Assembly: GCA_022510885.1 (NCBI GenBank)
Contig: JAFLSP010000013.1
Coordinates: forward strand, 1-13,769
DNA length: 13,769 nt
Origin: Treponema sp.
GTDB lineage: Bacteria; Spirochaetota; Spirochaetia; Treponematales; Treponemataceae
Direction: 5' to 3'
The first letter of the stretch is position 1; each line of letters opens with the position of its first letter. The notes below the pieces were generated by a model. That model saw nothing but the letters and a program-made list of their open reading frames with translations, was not told the DNA's origin and did not search any database. Below, in pieces: positions 7,144 through 13,769 of the stretch. A program made the position numbers and the translations under genes.

Positions 7144-7175
7144 AAAAAAAGGGCTTCCTTTGGGAAGCCCTTTTT
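7144..7175. terminator. Bidirectional terminator between nifK-like and nifH-like genes
   Basis: GGGCTTCC (7151-7158), loop TTTG and GGAAGCCC (7163-7170) form a perfect 8-bp stem. It has seven A before it and five T after it, so it can end transcripts from both convergent genes. Confidence 0.93.
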
Positions 7176-7190
7176 CGTCATGCCGAAAGG

Positions 7191-8051
<861 letters not shown>

Positions 8052-8057
8052 TTAAAA

Positions 8058-8074
8058 CCTATGATTGTAATAGG
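8058..8074. promoter_or_regulatory. Candidate operator CCTAT-N7-ATAGG at nifH
   Basis: CCTATGATTGTAATAGG has perfect 5-bp arms and lies directly downstream of the predicted nifH start of transcription, between it and the ribosome binding site. It shares arms and spacing with the site at 468-484. A looser form, CTA-N8-TAG at 8180-8193, sits at the predicted nifB start but its spacing is one base shorter, so it is not counted. Confidence 0.5.
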
Positions 8075-8081
8075 TAATATA

Positions 8082-8110
8082 AAAATATGTCATTGCGCGC
8101 GTATTGTCAA
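8082..8110 (-). promoter_or_regulatory. Sigma70-type promoter of nifH-like gene
   Basis: On the minus strand, TTGACA (8110-8105) and TATTTT (8087-8082) are 17 nt apart, and an AT-rich start region follows. The leader to ATG 8039 would be about 36 nt and contains the palindrome at 8058-8074. No sigma54 (-24/-12) pattern was seen. Confidence 0.65.
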
Positions 8111-8148
8111 GGGGGTTTGTGAAAAGTTTTTGGCACGGCGTGCGGGTC

Positions 8149-8177
8149 TTGACAGGGATGGTAATCGCTTGTAGATT
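8149..8177 (+). promoter_or_regulatory. Sigma70-type promoter of the nifB-nifX unit
   Basis: TTGACA (8149-8154) and TAGATT (8172-8177) are 17 nt apart. Transcription would start near 8184, about 30 nt before the nifB-like start. It is divergent from the nifH promoter. Confidence 0.6.
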
Positions 8178-8215
8178 ATCTATAGCGAATTAGTGGGAAA
8201 AGGGGGTTGTCGGCA

Positions 8216-9082
8216 GTGGACTATGAGACTATCAGCCGCGAGCATCCGTGTTTCGGACCGCACAAGCATAACAAGGGCAGGATGCATCTTCCCGTCGCGC
8301 CGGGCTGCAACATTGAGTGCCGGTTCTGCGACCGAAAGATACACGAGAGCGAAGAGCGGCCGGGCGTGACGCGCGCCGTCATCACGCCGCAGGAAGCCTG
8401 CGCCTATGTCCGCCGCGCGCTTGAGCGTGTTCCCGAACTGACGGTGGTGGGCATCGCGGGACCGGGCGACACGCTCGCCACGCCCTACGCGCTTGAGGCG
8501 TTCCGCTTGATAAAAGAGGAATTCCCGCAGCTTATTCGCTGTATGAGCACCAACGGCCTGCTCCTGCCCGAAAAAGCCGACGAGCTGATTGCGGTCGGCA
8601 TCGACACGCTGACGGTCACGGTGAATGCGGTTGACCCGGAGATTGAGGCGCGGCTGAACAAGGGCATCACCTACCACGGCAGGCGGTACGAGGGCGTGGA
8701 GGCGGCGGACATTCTTATCCGCAACCAGCTGGAGGGCATCGCGCGCGTGGCGGATTCGGGAATGCTTGTCAAGGTGAACACCGTGCTCTGTCCCGGCATC
8801 AACGACGCGCATATCGAGGAAATCGCCTGTGCGGTCAAGGACGCGGGGGCGCATCTCTACAATATTATCCCCCTCATCCCGCAGCACGAGTTGGCGCATC
8901 TCAATGCCCCCACGTTCTGGGAACTTGACGCGGCGCGGCAGGCGGCATATCCGTACATCAACATTTTCACGCACTGCGCGCGGTGCCGGGCGGACGCGGT
9001 GGGCGTGCCGGGCGAGTACGACATCGGCGGCGAGATTTACGCGGGGCGCGCGCCGGCAGAGGAGACGTTTTCGCATGGCTGA
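8216..9082 (+). CDS. nifB-like: NifB-like radical SAM enzyme (NifB-co synthase)
   Basis: This 288-residue protein matches NifB throughout. NifB fuses two Fe4S4 clusters and inserts a SAM-derived carbide to build the 8Fe NifB-co core. HPCF (10-13) gives an N-terminal cluster ligand, CNIECRFC (31-38) is the CX3CX2C radical SAM motif, and GIAGPGD, STNGL, VTVNAVDPEI and HCARCRADAVG (253-263) follow in the NifB order. The C-terminal NifX domain of many bacterial NifB proteins is missing; a separate NifX-like gene overlaps its end. GTG 8216 is preferred because AGGGGG (8201-8206) lies 9 nt upstream; TTG at 8207 directly abuts that site. Its presence implies that the NifDK-like complex carries a large carbide-type cluster. 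Confidence 0.92.
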   Translation: MDYETISREHPCFGPHKHNKGRMHLPVAPGCNIECRFCDRKIHESEERPGVTRAVITPQEACAYVRRALERVPELTVVGIAGPGDTLATPYALEAFRLIKEEFPQLIRCMSTNGLLLPEKADELIAVGIDTLTVTVNAVDPEIEARLNKGITYHGRRYEGVEAADILIRNQLEGIARVADSGMLVKVNTVLCPGINDAHIEEIACAVKDAGAHLYNIIPLIPQHELAHLNAPTFWELDAARQAAYPYINIFTHCARCRADAVGVPGEYDIGGEIYAGRAPAEETFSHG

Positions 9083-9491
9083 GTACAGAATCGCGGTCGC
9101 CACGAGCGACGGGAAGACCGTGGACACGCATTTCGGGCACGCGCGTTCATTCGTCATCTTCGCGGTGGACGAGGACAGCGGCGCGTTCCGGGACATTGAG
9201 GAACGCGCCATCGACACGGCGGGATGCGCGGGCGGCGAGTGCGGTGGCGCGGGCTGCGGCGGCAGGAACGGCGCGGGTGCCGGGCAGAACGTGATGGACG
9301 CGATTGCCGAGCGGCTTGACGGCGTTTCCTACGTGCTTGTCGCGCGCATCGGCCCGCACGCTATCCGCGCGCTTGCGCGGCGCGGCATCACCGCCTATGA
9401 CATTGTGTTGCCGATTGACGCGGCAATTGCGAAAATCAACGAATTCAGAAAGCGGAACCTGGCGCGAAGGCGGTCGTCCAAAACGGTCTGA
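9075..9491 (+). CDS. NifX/NafY-family cofactor-binding protein with Cys/Gly-rich loop
   Basis: This 138-residue protein has the dinitrogenase iron-molybdenum cofactor fold (NifX, NafY, C-terminus of NifB). Family members carry or store NifB-co and related clusters. It starts RIAVATSDGK and has THFGHARSF (18-26), the family's conserved His region; IGPHAIRAL (92-100) matches the usual second half. An insertion at 48-70, very rich in Gly, holds C51, C56 and C61 as CX4CX4C. This could bind metal or a cluster (inference). The C-terminal tail is basic (KRNLARRRSSK). It overlaps the nifB-like stop by 8 nt, so the pair acts like a split NifB-NifX. A weak GGAG lies 10 nt before the ATG. Confidence 0.82.
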   Translation: MAEYRIAVATSDGKTVDTHFGHARSFVIFAVDEDSGAFRDIEERAIDTAGCAGGECGGAGCGGRNGAGAGQNVMDAIAERLDGVSYVLVARIGPHAIRALARRGITAYDIVLPIDAAIAKINEFRKRNLARRRSSKTV

Positions 9492-9505
9492 CTGAGTCGG
9501 CGCGG

Positions 9506-10450
9506 CTAGACGGCGAGTCCTTTCCGCTCGTCACAGCCGAGCATGATGTTCAGGCACTGCACGGCGGCTCCCGACGCTCCTTTTCCCAAATTGTCGAACT
9601 GCGCGGAAAGCACGATGCGCTCGTCGTTTCCGGTGACGAACAGCAGCAGGTCGTCGCGTCCGGCGCGCGCGTTCCCCGCCAGCATACCGCCGTGCAGCTG
9701 TCCGCTGTCTGCGGCGACGGTGATGAACGGCGTTCCTTGGTAAAAATCGGCATAGTAGGCGGTTAGGGCGGCGGGGGTGGCGTGTCCGTGCAGGAAATCG
9801 GCGTGGAGGGGAACGGAGACAACCATGCCGCTGTAGTAGTCCGCGACGATGGGGGAGAACAGCGGGGTGCGGCTCAGCCCGGTAACTGCTTGCATTTCTT
9901 TGAGATGCTTGTGCTGCTGCGTGAGCGCGTACTCGCGCGGCGCGGCAAGGTCTGCGTGGCGCGCGCTGTCCTCGTATTCGGCAATCATCTTCTTGCCGCC
10001 GCCGCTGTAGCCCGTGAGCGAGAACGCGGCGAGCGGGCAGTCGGCGGGGAGGACACCGCCAGAAACGAGCGGGTAGACGAGCGCGATGAAGCCGGTCGCG
10101 TGGCAGCCGGGAACGGCGACGCGCGTGCCGTTCCGTATGGCGGCGCGGTGCTGCGCGGACAGTTCGGGGAAGCCGTATGCCCAGCCGGGTGCGGTGCGGT
10201 GCGCCGTGGACGTGTCGATGATTCTGACGCGCTCGTTCTCGACGAGGGAGACTGCCTCGCGCGCCGCGTCATCGGGCAGGCACAGGAACGTGATGTCGGA
10301 TTCGTTTATCAGCCGCTTGCGCTCTGCCCTGTCCTTGCGCAGGTCGCCCGCAATCGTCAGCAGCTCGATGTCGTCCCTCCCGGCGAACCGCTCGTGAATC
10401 CGCAGTCCCGTCGTGCCTTCGCTTCCGTCAATAAAAACCTTCGCTTTCAT
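9506..10450 (-). CDS. argC: N-acetyl-gamma-glutamyl-phosphate reductase, short type
   Basis: ArgC reduces N-acetyl-glutamyl phosphate to the semialdehyde with NADPH in arginine synthesis. The protein has 314 residues, the length of the short ArgC class rather than the 340-350 residue class. The nucleotide-binding start is VFIDGSEGTTGLRI (5-18). The catalytic Cys is C116 in VPGCHATGF, SLTGYSGGGKK follows, and a substrate-binding His lies in VPLHADFLHG. ATG 10450 is chosen because GAGG lies 5 nt upstream; an ATG at 10453 is also in frame but has only 2 nt spacing. No other arginine gene is near. It converges on the nifX-like gene with a 14-nt gap and no obvious terminator, and diverges from murC. 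Confidence 0.92.
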   Translation of the reverse strand: MKAKVFIDGSEGTTGLRIHERFAGRDDIELLTIAGDLRKDRAERKRLINESDITFLCLPDDAAREAVSLVENERVRIIDTSTAHRTAPGWAYGFPELSAQHRAAIRNGTRVAVPGCHATGFIALVYPLVSGGVLPADCPLAAFSLTGYSGGGKKMIAEYEDSARHADLAAPREYALTQQHKHLKEMQAVTGLSRTPLFSPIVADYYSGMVVSVPLHADFLHGHATPAALTAYYADFYQGTPFITVAADSGQLHGGMLAGNARAGRDDLLLFVTGNDERIVLSAQFDNLGKGASGAAVQCLNIMLGCDERKGLAV

Positions 10451-10470
10451 CATTGCCTCGTGCGCTACAA

Positions 10471-10499
10471 TAGCATAAAATCCGCGTTTCTGCTATAGT
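10471..10499 (+). promoter_or_regulatory. Candidate leaderless promoter of murC
   Basis: TATAGT (10494-10499) ends 6 nt before ATG 10506, so transcription would start at or next to the initiation codon. TAGCAT (10471-10476) is a weak -35 box at 17 nt. ATAGCA and TGCTAT (10470-10475 and 10491-10496) form an inverted repeat across the promoter. Confidence 0.5.
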
Positions 10500-10505
10500 G
10501 ACGGC

Positions 10506-12011
10506 ATGGAATCAGGGGCATTGCCGCAGGACGTGCGCGGCGCACATATTCATATCGTGGGCATCAAGGGGACGGGCTGCGCCGCGCTGGTGGAAATCCT
10601 GCACGCGCGCGGGGCGGTCATCACGGGAAGCGACGTGGCGGAGCGGTTCTACACCGATGACATTCTTGAGCGGCTCGGTCTGCGCGCGCTTCCGTTCGGC
10701 GAGGAGAACATCACCGACGACGTGGCGTGCGTCATCTACTCAAGCGCGTACCGTCTGGACACGAACCCCGATTTGCTTGCCGCCGTGCGGCACGGCAAGC
10801 CGCTCCTGCTCTACACCGAAGCGCTGGGCGCGCTCTCGCGGTCAGCCTACAGCGTGGGCGTGTGCGGCGTGCACGGAAAGACCACGACGACGGGGCTTGT
10901 CGGCACTGTCTTGCAGGCGCTTGACCTGCCGAGCCAGGTGCTTGCCGGCTCGCTCATCGCGTCGTTCGGGGGCGGAACTGCCGGCTCCTGTACGATGACT
11001 TCCGCGGCGTTCGGCAAGCAGTCGGGCGCGCGGTCGTATTTCGTTGCGGAGACCTGCGAGTATCAGCGGCATTTTATGGCGTTCAGTCCGCAGAAAATCA
11101 TCTTGACGAGCGTCGAAAGCGACCATCAGGACTGCTATCCCACGTATGAAGACATCCTCGCCGCCTTCGTGGACTACCTCTGCACCTTGCCGCCGGGCGG
11201 GCAGGTGATATACTGCGCGGACGACCGGGGCGCGACCGAGGCGGTGGAGACGGCACGGAAACGGCGCGGTGATATTCAGGCGATTCCCTACGGCACGAGC
11301 GCGGCGGGCGACTGGCATATCGCTTTCGGCCGCGCGGAGGACGGAAGGCAGTATTTTACGCTTGATGCGCTCGGTGCGTGCGCGCTTTCCGTTCCCGGCG
11401 AGCACACGGTGCGCAACGCCGCCGCCGCCGCCGCGCTGATATGCGAATTGTTGCGCGCGGACGGAAAGAACCCTGCCGACTACGCCGGAACGATACGGTC
11501 AGCCCTGCTTTCGTTTGCGGGCGGCAAGCGGCGCAGCGAAATCGTGGGGCGCGCCAAGACAGCGCGCGGCGAGGACGTTATCGTGCTTGACGACTACGCG
11601 CACCATCCGACGGCAATCGCCACCACGCTCGCCGGCTACCGCGCGTTCTATAAAAATCACAGAATCATCGTGGACTTTATGAGCCATACCTACAGTCGCA
11701 CCGCCGCGCTGCTCGATGCGTTTGCGGCGGCGTTCACCAGCGCGGATGTGGTTATCATCAATAAAATCTACGCGAGCGCGCGCGAGGATGCCTCGAACGC
11801 CACCGTGACGGGCGAGACCCTTGCCGGACGTGCGAAAGCGCACGGCTCAAACGCGGTGTATGCGGGCGACTTTGACGAGGCGACGCGCGTCGTGCTTGCG
11901 GAGCTTGCCAAGCCGAGCGGTACTGCGGACGGTTATCTGTTTGTCACGATGGGCGCGGGCGACAACTGGAAGGTGGGGCAGGCGGTGCTTGCCGCGCTCA
12001 GCGGCCGCTAA
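10506..12011 (+). CDS. murC: UDP-N-acetylmuramate--L-alanine ligase
   Basis: MurC adds the first amino acid of the peptidoglycan stem peptide in the cytoplasm. This 501-residue protein has GIKGTG (19-24) in the UDP-binding N-terminal domain, the ATP-binding loop GVHGKTTTTG (121-130), AETCEYQRHF (181-190) at the start of the Mur catalytic block, GEHTVRNAAAA from 298 and DDYAHHPT (362-369) in the C-terminal domain. SDVAERFYTD (42-51) reminds me of spirochaete MurC proteins. Mpl ligases look similar, but the motifs fit MurC better. The ATG has no Shine-Dalgarno sequence and a -10 box 6 nt upstream. Its end overlaps the convergent DUF4230 gene by 14 nt. Confidence 0.9.
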   Translation: MESGALPQDVRGAHIHIVGIKGTGCAALVEILHARGAVITGSDVAERFYTDDILERLGLRALPFGEENITDDVACVIYSSAYRLDTNPDLLAAVRHGKPLLLYTEALGALSRSAYSVGVCGVHGKTTTTGLVGTVLQALDLPSQVLAGSLIASFGGGTAGSCTMTSAAFGKQSGARSYFVAETCEYQRHFMAFSPQKIILTSVESDHQDCYPTYEDILAAFVDYLCTLPPGGQVIYCADDRGATEAVETARKRRGDIQAIPYGTSAAGDWHIAFGRAEDGRQYFTLDALGACALSVPGEHTVRNAAAAAALICELLRADGKNPADYAGTIRSALLSFAGGKRRSEIVGRAKTARGEDVIVLDDYAHHPTAIATTLAGYRAFYKNHRIIVDFMSHTYSRTAALLDAFAAAFTSADVVIINKIYASAREDASNATVTGETLAGRAKAHGSNAVYAGDFDEATRVVLAELAKPSGTADGYLFVTMGAGDNWKVGQAVLAALSGR

Positions 12012-12636
12012 GCTGCTCGGCGGCGCGGGAAAGTGCGGTGAGCGGCTCGCTTTCCTGCCGCGTGATGACAGTCGCTTCCGTAAAACCGAGTCGTTCGAGC
12101 AGCCGCCTGACGGTGGCGCGCGCACGCTCGTCGCATTCGTCAAGCAGTCCGTCGTCTATCAGTTCCCGTTCCATTTCGTCGCGCGCCGCGTCGATTTCAT
12201 CAAACACTTCCTGTGCCGTAATCGGCAGGAAGATGCTGCGCTGCTCGTCGAATATGGCCTGGCTCGTGATGTCGTTCCCGAGGATTTCACAGCGCGGCAG
12301 CACGACTTCCGCGTGCCGCCCGTCGGCGGAGAGCGTGATTTCTGCGGCGGAAACGTCGGCAAGCCCCGCGCGAATCGTTCCCGTGTAGCGGATGATGCTG
12401 TATGCTCTTGCCGCGAGCATCTGCTTCTTTATCGTGGCGATGTCGCTGTAGCGCATCCTGAGCAGCGCGAGTTCGGCAACCTCCTGGAGTTCCCGCTCAA
12501 GAAGCGCGTATTTCCGCTCCGTGGTCGTGCGCATGACCCTTCCGCGCGCATACCAGGCGAGCGCGGCGACGGCGGCGACCAGCGCGAACGTTCCGACGAT
12601 TTTCAGCACGACCCGTGCAAAAAACGATTGCCTCAT
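11998..12636 (-). CDS. DUF4230 family membrane-anchored protein
   Basis: This 212-residue protein has one N-terminal membrane segment (about 8-30) followed by a soluble domain resembling DUF4230: LQEVAELALLRMRYSD (50-65), then YTGTIRAGLAD (84-94), a VVLPRCEILGND strand (111-122) and a Glu/Asp/Arg-rich helical C-terminus. The family has no known biochemical role. The frame stays open upstream to 13395, but ATG 12636 is chosen because the signal-like membrane segment begins there and a strong promoter ends 6 nt before it. There is no Shine-Dalgarno sequence. It is convergent with murC and divergent from the FtsB-like gene. Confidence 0.75.
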   Translation of the reverse strand: MRQSFFARVVLKIVGTFALVAAVAALAWYARGRVMRTTTERKYALLERELQEVAELALLRMRYSDIATIKKQMLAARAYSIIRYTGTIRAGLADVSAAEITLSADGRHAEVVLPRCEILGNDITSQAIFDEQRSIFLPITAQEVFDEIDAARDEMERELIDDGLLDECDERARATVRRLLERLGFTEATVITRQESEPLTALSRAAEQLSGR

Positions 12637-12642
12637 ACCCGC

Positions 12643-12671
12643 AGTATACACCGACTTCCGCGATAATGCAA
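12643..12671 (-). promoter_or_regulatory. Candidate leaderless promoter of DUF4230 gene
   Basis: On the minus strand, TTGCAT (12671-12666) and TATACT (12648-12643) are 17 nt apart. Only GCGGGT separates the -10 box from ATG 12636, so the mRNA would begin at or next to the start codon. Confidence 0.65.
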
Positions 12672-12699
12672 ACCGCCGTCCGTTGGCCGCACAATTCCG

Positions 12700-12728
12700 T
12701 TGAGGATTCTCTTTTTCGTGCCGATAAT
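12700..12728 (+). promoter_or_regulatory. Candidate leaderless promoter of FtsB-like gene
   Basis: TTGAGG (12700-12705) and GATAAT (12723-12728) are 17 nt apart, and ATG 12736 follows 7 nt later. No ribosome binding site lies in between. Confidence 0.6.
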
Positions 12729-12735
12729 CACGTAA

Positions 12736-13224
12736 ATGAGAAAGTTTCGCCTGCTGTGCGCGGGGCTTGCGGCAACGTGCATATATGTCATCATCTCTCT
12801 TTCCGGCGGAACAGACGGTTTCTGGGCAAAACGACAGCTTCAGGAGCAGAAACGTCTGCTCAGCGCGCGCACGCAGCAGATTCAGGACATCACCGACAGT
12901 CTCGAACTTGAGTTCACCGCGCTCGAAAAAGACCCCGATGTTATCGCGGCGTTCGCGCGCAAGCTCGGCTATATCCGCAACGGCGAGCGGGCAGTGAAAA
13001 TCAACGGGCTGCTGACCGACAACGACTTTGACTTCGAGACGGGCACGCCGCTCAAGGCGACCGAGCCGTACACGCTCCCCGAATGGTTCTGCAAGGCGTT
13101 CGCGCTTGCCGTGGGCGCGCTCGTGTACGCGCTGCTGTTGCTGGACGACTACCGCAAGGGACGACTGCGCACGACCACGCCGGCGGTGCAGGGGATTCCG
13201 GTGTATGACGTTCCGCAAGTGTGA
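12736..13224 (+). CDS. FtsB/DivIC-like septum formation initiator protein
   Basis: This 162-residue membrane protein has an N-terminal transmembrane helix (about 5-24), then a polar heptad-like coiled coil (31-65) and KLGYIRNGERAVKI (76-89), which resembles the short conserved segment after the coiled coil in FtsB/DivIC proteins. Those proteins bridge divisome components (FtsL, FtsQ) at the septum. Unlike E. coli FtsB (about 100 residues), it has an extension with a second hydrophobic segment (119-137) and a Thr/Pro/Val tail. The start is set by the membrane helix and the promoter 7 nt upstream. It overlaps the Sua5-like gene by 20 nt. Family assignment is by pattern, not by strong identity. 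Confidence 0.65.
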   Translation: MRKFRLLCAGLAATCIYVIISLSGGTDGFWAKRQLQEQKRLLSARTQQIQDITDSLELEFTALEKDPDVIAAFARKLGYIRNGERAVKINGLLTDNDFDFETGTPLKATEPYTLPEWFCKAFALAVGALVYALLLLDDYRKGRLRTTTPAVQGIPVYDVPQV

Positions 13225-13769
13225 CGAAGACTCAGCTGCCCGTGCCGCAGACTTTTTGCGGCAGGGAAGCATCGTCGTCCTTCCGACGGATACCGTGTAC
13301 GGGTTTTCGGGCATTGTGGACGGCGACCAGTATGCGTTCCATACCGACAAGAACATCCGCGCCATAAAGGGGCGGGGTGACGACAAACCCTTCATTCAGC
13401 TGCTTGCCAAGCCCGGTGACGTGCAAAAGTATGCGCGTGACCGCATTCCAGACCGCATCCTCGCCCGGTGGCCGGGTGCACTGACGGTCATCGTGCGCAC
13501 GGCGGAGGACGGCGGCACGACGGCGTTCCGCTGTCCCGGCGACGAGTGGCTGCGCGCCGTCATCGCGCGGGTCGGCGCGCCGATATATTCCACCAGCGTG
13601 AACCGCAGCGGGCAGCCCGTCCTTGACAATGCGCAGGACATCGAGCGTGCGTTCGGCGGCGAAGTCGCGGCGATTATCGACGGCGGCTCGATGCGGGGCG
13701 GCGTTCCGTCCACGATTGTGGCGGTCGCCCCGGACGGGTCGGTCTCGCTCGTGCGGCAGGGCGCGGTCA
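13205..13769 (+). CDS. Sua5/YrdC/YciO-family threonylcarbamoyl-AMP synthase, 3' end cut off
   Basis: The frame is open to the right edge, with 188 residues visible. The family makes threonylcarbamoyl-AMP from threonine, bicarbonate and ATP for the t6A modification of tRNAs that read ANN codons. Visible motifs are LPTDTVYGFSG (26-36), IKGRGDDKPFIQLL, WPGALTVIV, YSTSVNRSGQP and PSTIV, in family order. The start is ATG 13205 inside the end of the FtsB-like gene, with AGGGGA about 9 nt upstream; the first 20 nt overlap suggests translational coupling. Whether a C-terminal Sua5 domain follows, or the protein ends soon as in TsaC, lies outside the window. The YciO subgroup, of uncertain activity, cannot be excluded. 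Confidence 0.88.
   Translation, partial: MTFRKCDEDSAARAADFLRQGSIVVLPTDTVYGFSGIVDGDQYAFHTDKNIRAIKGRGDDKPFIQLLAKPGDVQKYARDRIPDRILARWPGALTVIVRTAEDGGTTAFRCPGDEWLRAVIARVGAPIYSTSVNRSGQPVLDNAQDIERAFGGEVAAIIDGGSMRGGVPSTIVAVAPDGSVSLVRQGAV

Noticed and set aside
8180..8193. Third copy of the CCTAT-N7-RTAGG operator at nifB
   Set aside because: Only CTA/TAG arms remain and the spacing is 8 instead of 9 between them, so it is not clearly the same site.
12637..13395. N-terminal extension of the DUF4230 gene (open frame to 13395)
   Set aside because: The extension is low-complexity, lies opposite the FtsB-like and Sua5-like genes, and would bury the membrane anchor and a good promoter inside the coding region.

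Overview
The window is GC-rich, densely packed bacterial DNA. The MurC sequence, the short-type ArgC and the DUF4230 / FtsB-like / Sua5 neighbourhood suggest a spirochaete, perhaps Treponema-like. That assignment rests on remembered family resemblance and is only moderately secure. Its centre is a nitrogenase-like gene set joined to an amino-acid-type ABC importer.

Layout. Positions 1-64 hold the tail of an unidentified gene. Positions 65-508 are non-coding and carry two adjacent tandem arrays of short palindromes: four units of 22 bp, then three units of 27 bp. They lie between imperfect direct repeats and are followed by a clear promoter. From 509 to 7129 one plus-strand unit encodes two paralogous periplasmic solute-binding proteins, two permeases, an ATPase, a NifD-like subunit and a NifK-like subunit. 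An internal terminator sits after the second binding protein. A bidirectional terminator at 7144-7175 separates this unit from a convergent NifH-like gene (7191-8039, minus). Divergent from nifH are a NifB-like radical SAM gene and a small NifX-family gene with a Cys/Gly-rich loop (8216-9491).

The rest looks like housekeeping: argC (minus), murC, a DUF4230 membrane protein (minus), a FtsB/DivIC-like protein and a Sua5/YrdC gene that runs off the end. Three of these have a -10 box only 6-7 nt before ATG and no Shine-Dalgarno sequence, so they may be translated from leaderless mRNAs.

How the parts may work together (inference). NifH would feed electrons to a NifDK-like complex that keeps all six P-cluster cysteines and both protein ligands of a FeMo-co-type cluster. 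NifB would supply an 8Fe core. No nifE, nifN, nifV or nifS is present, and residues that in Azotobacter NifD contact homocitrate or protonate N2 are changed. This points away from classical nitrogen fixation and towards a group IV-type nitrogenase-like reductase; methylthio-alkane reductase (MarBHDK) is the best-known comparison. The importer in the same unit suggests that the substrate, or a nutrient made from it, is an amino-acid-like molecule taken up from outside. A 17-bp palindrome, CCTAT-N7-RTAGG, lies just after the predicted start sites of both the importer/DK unit and nifH, so the two may share a regulator.
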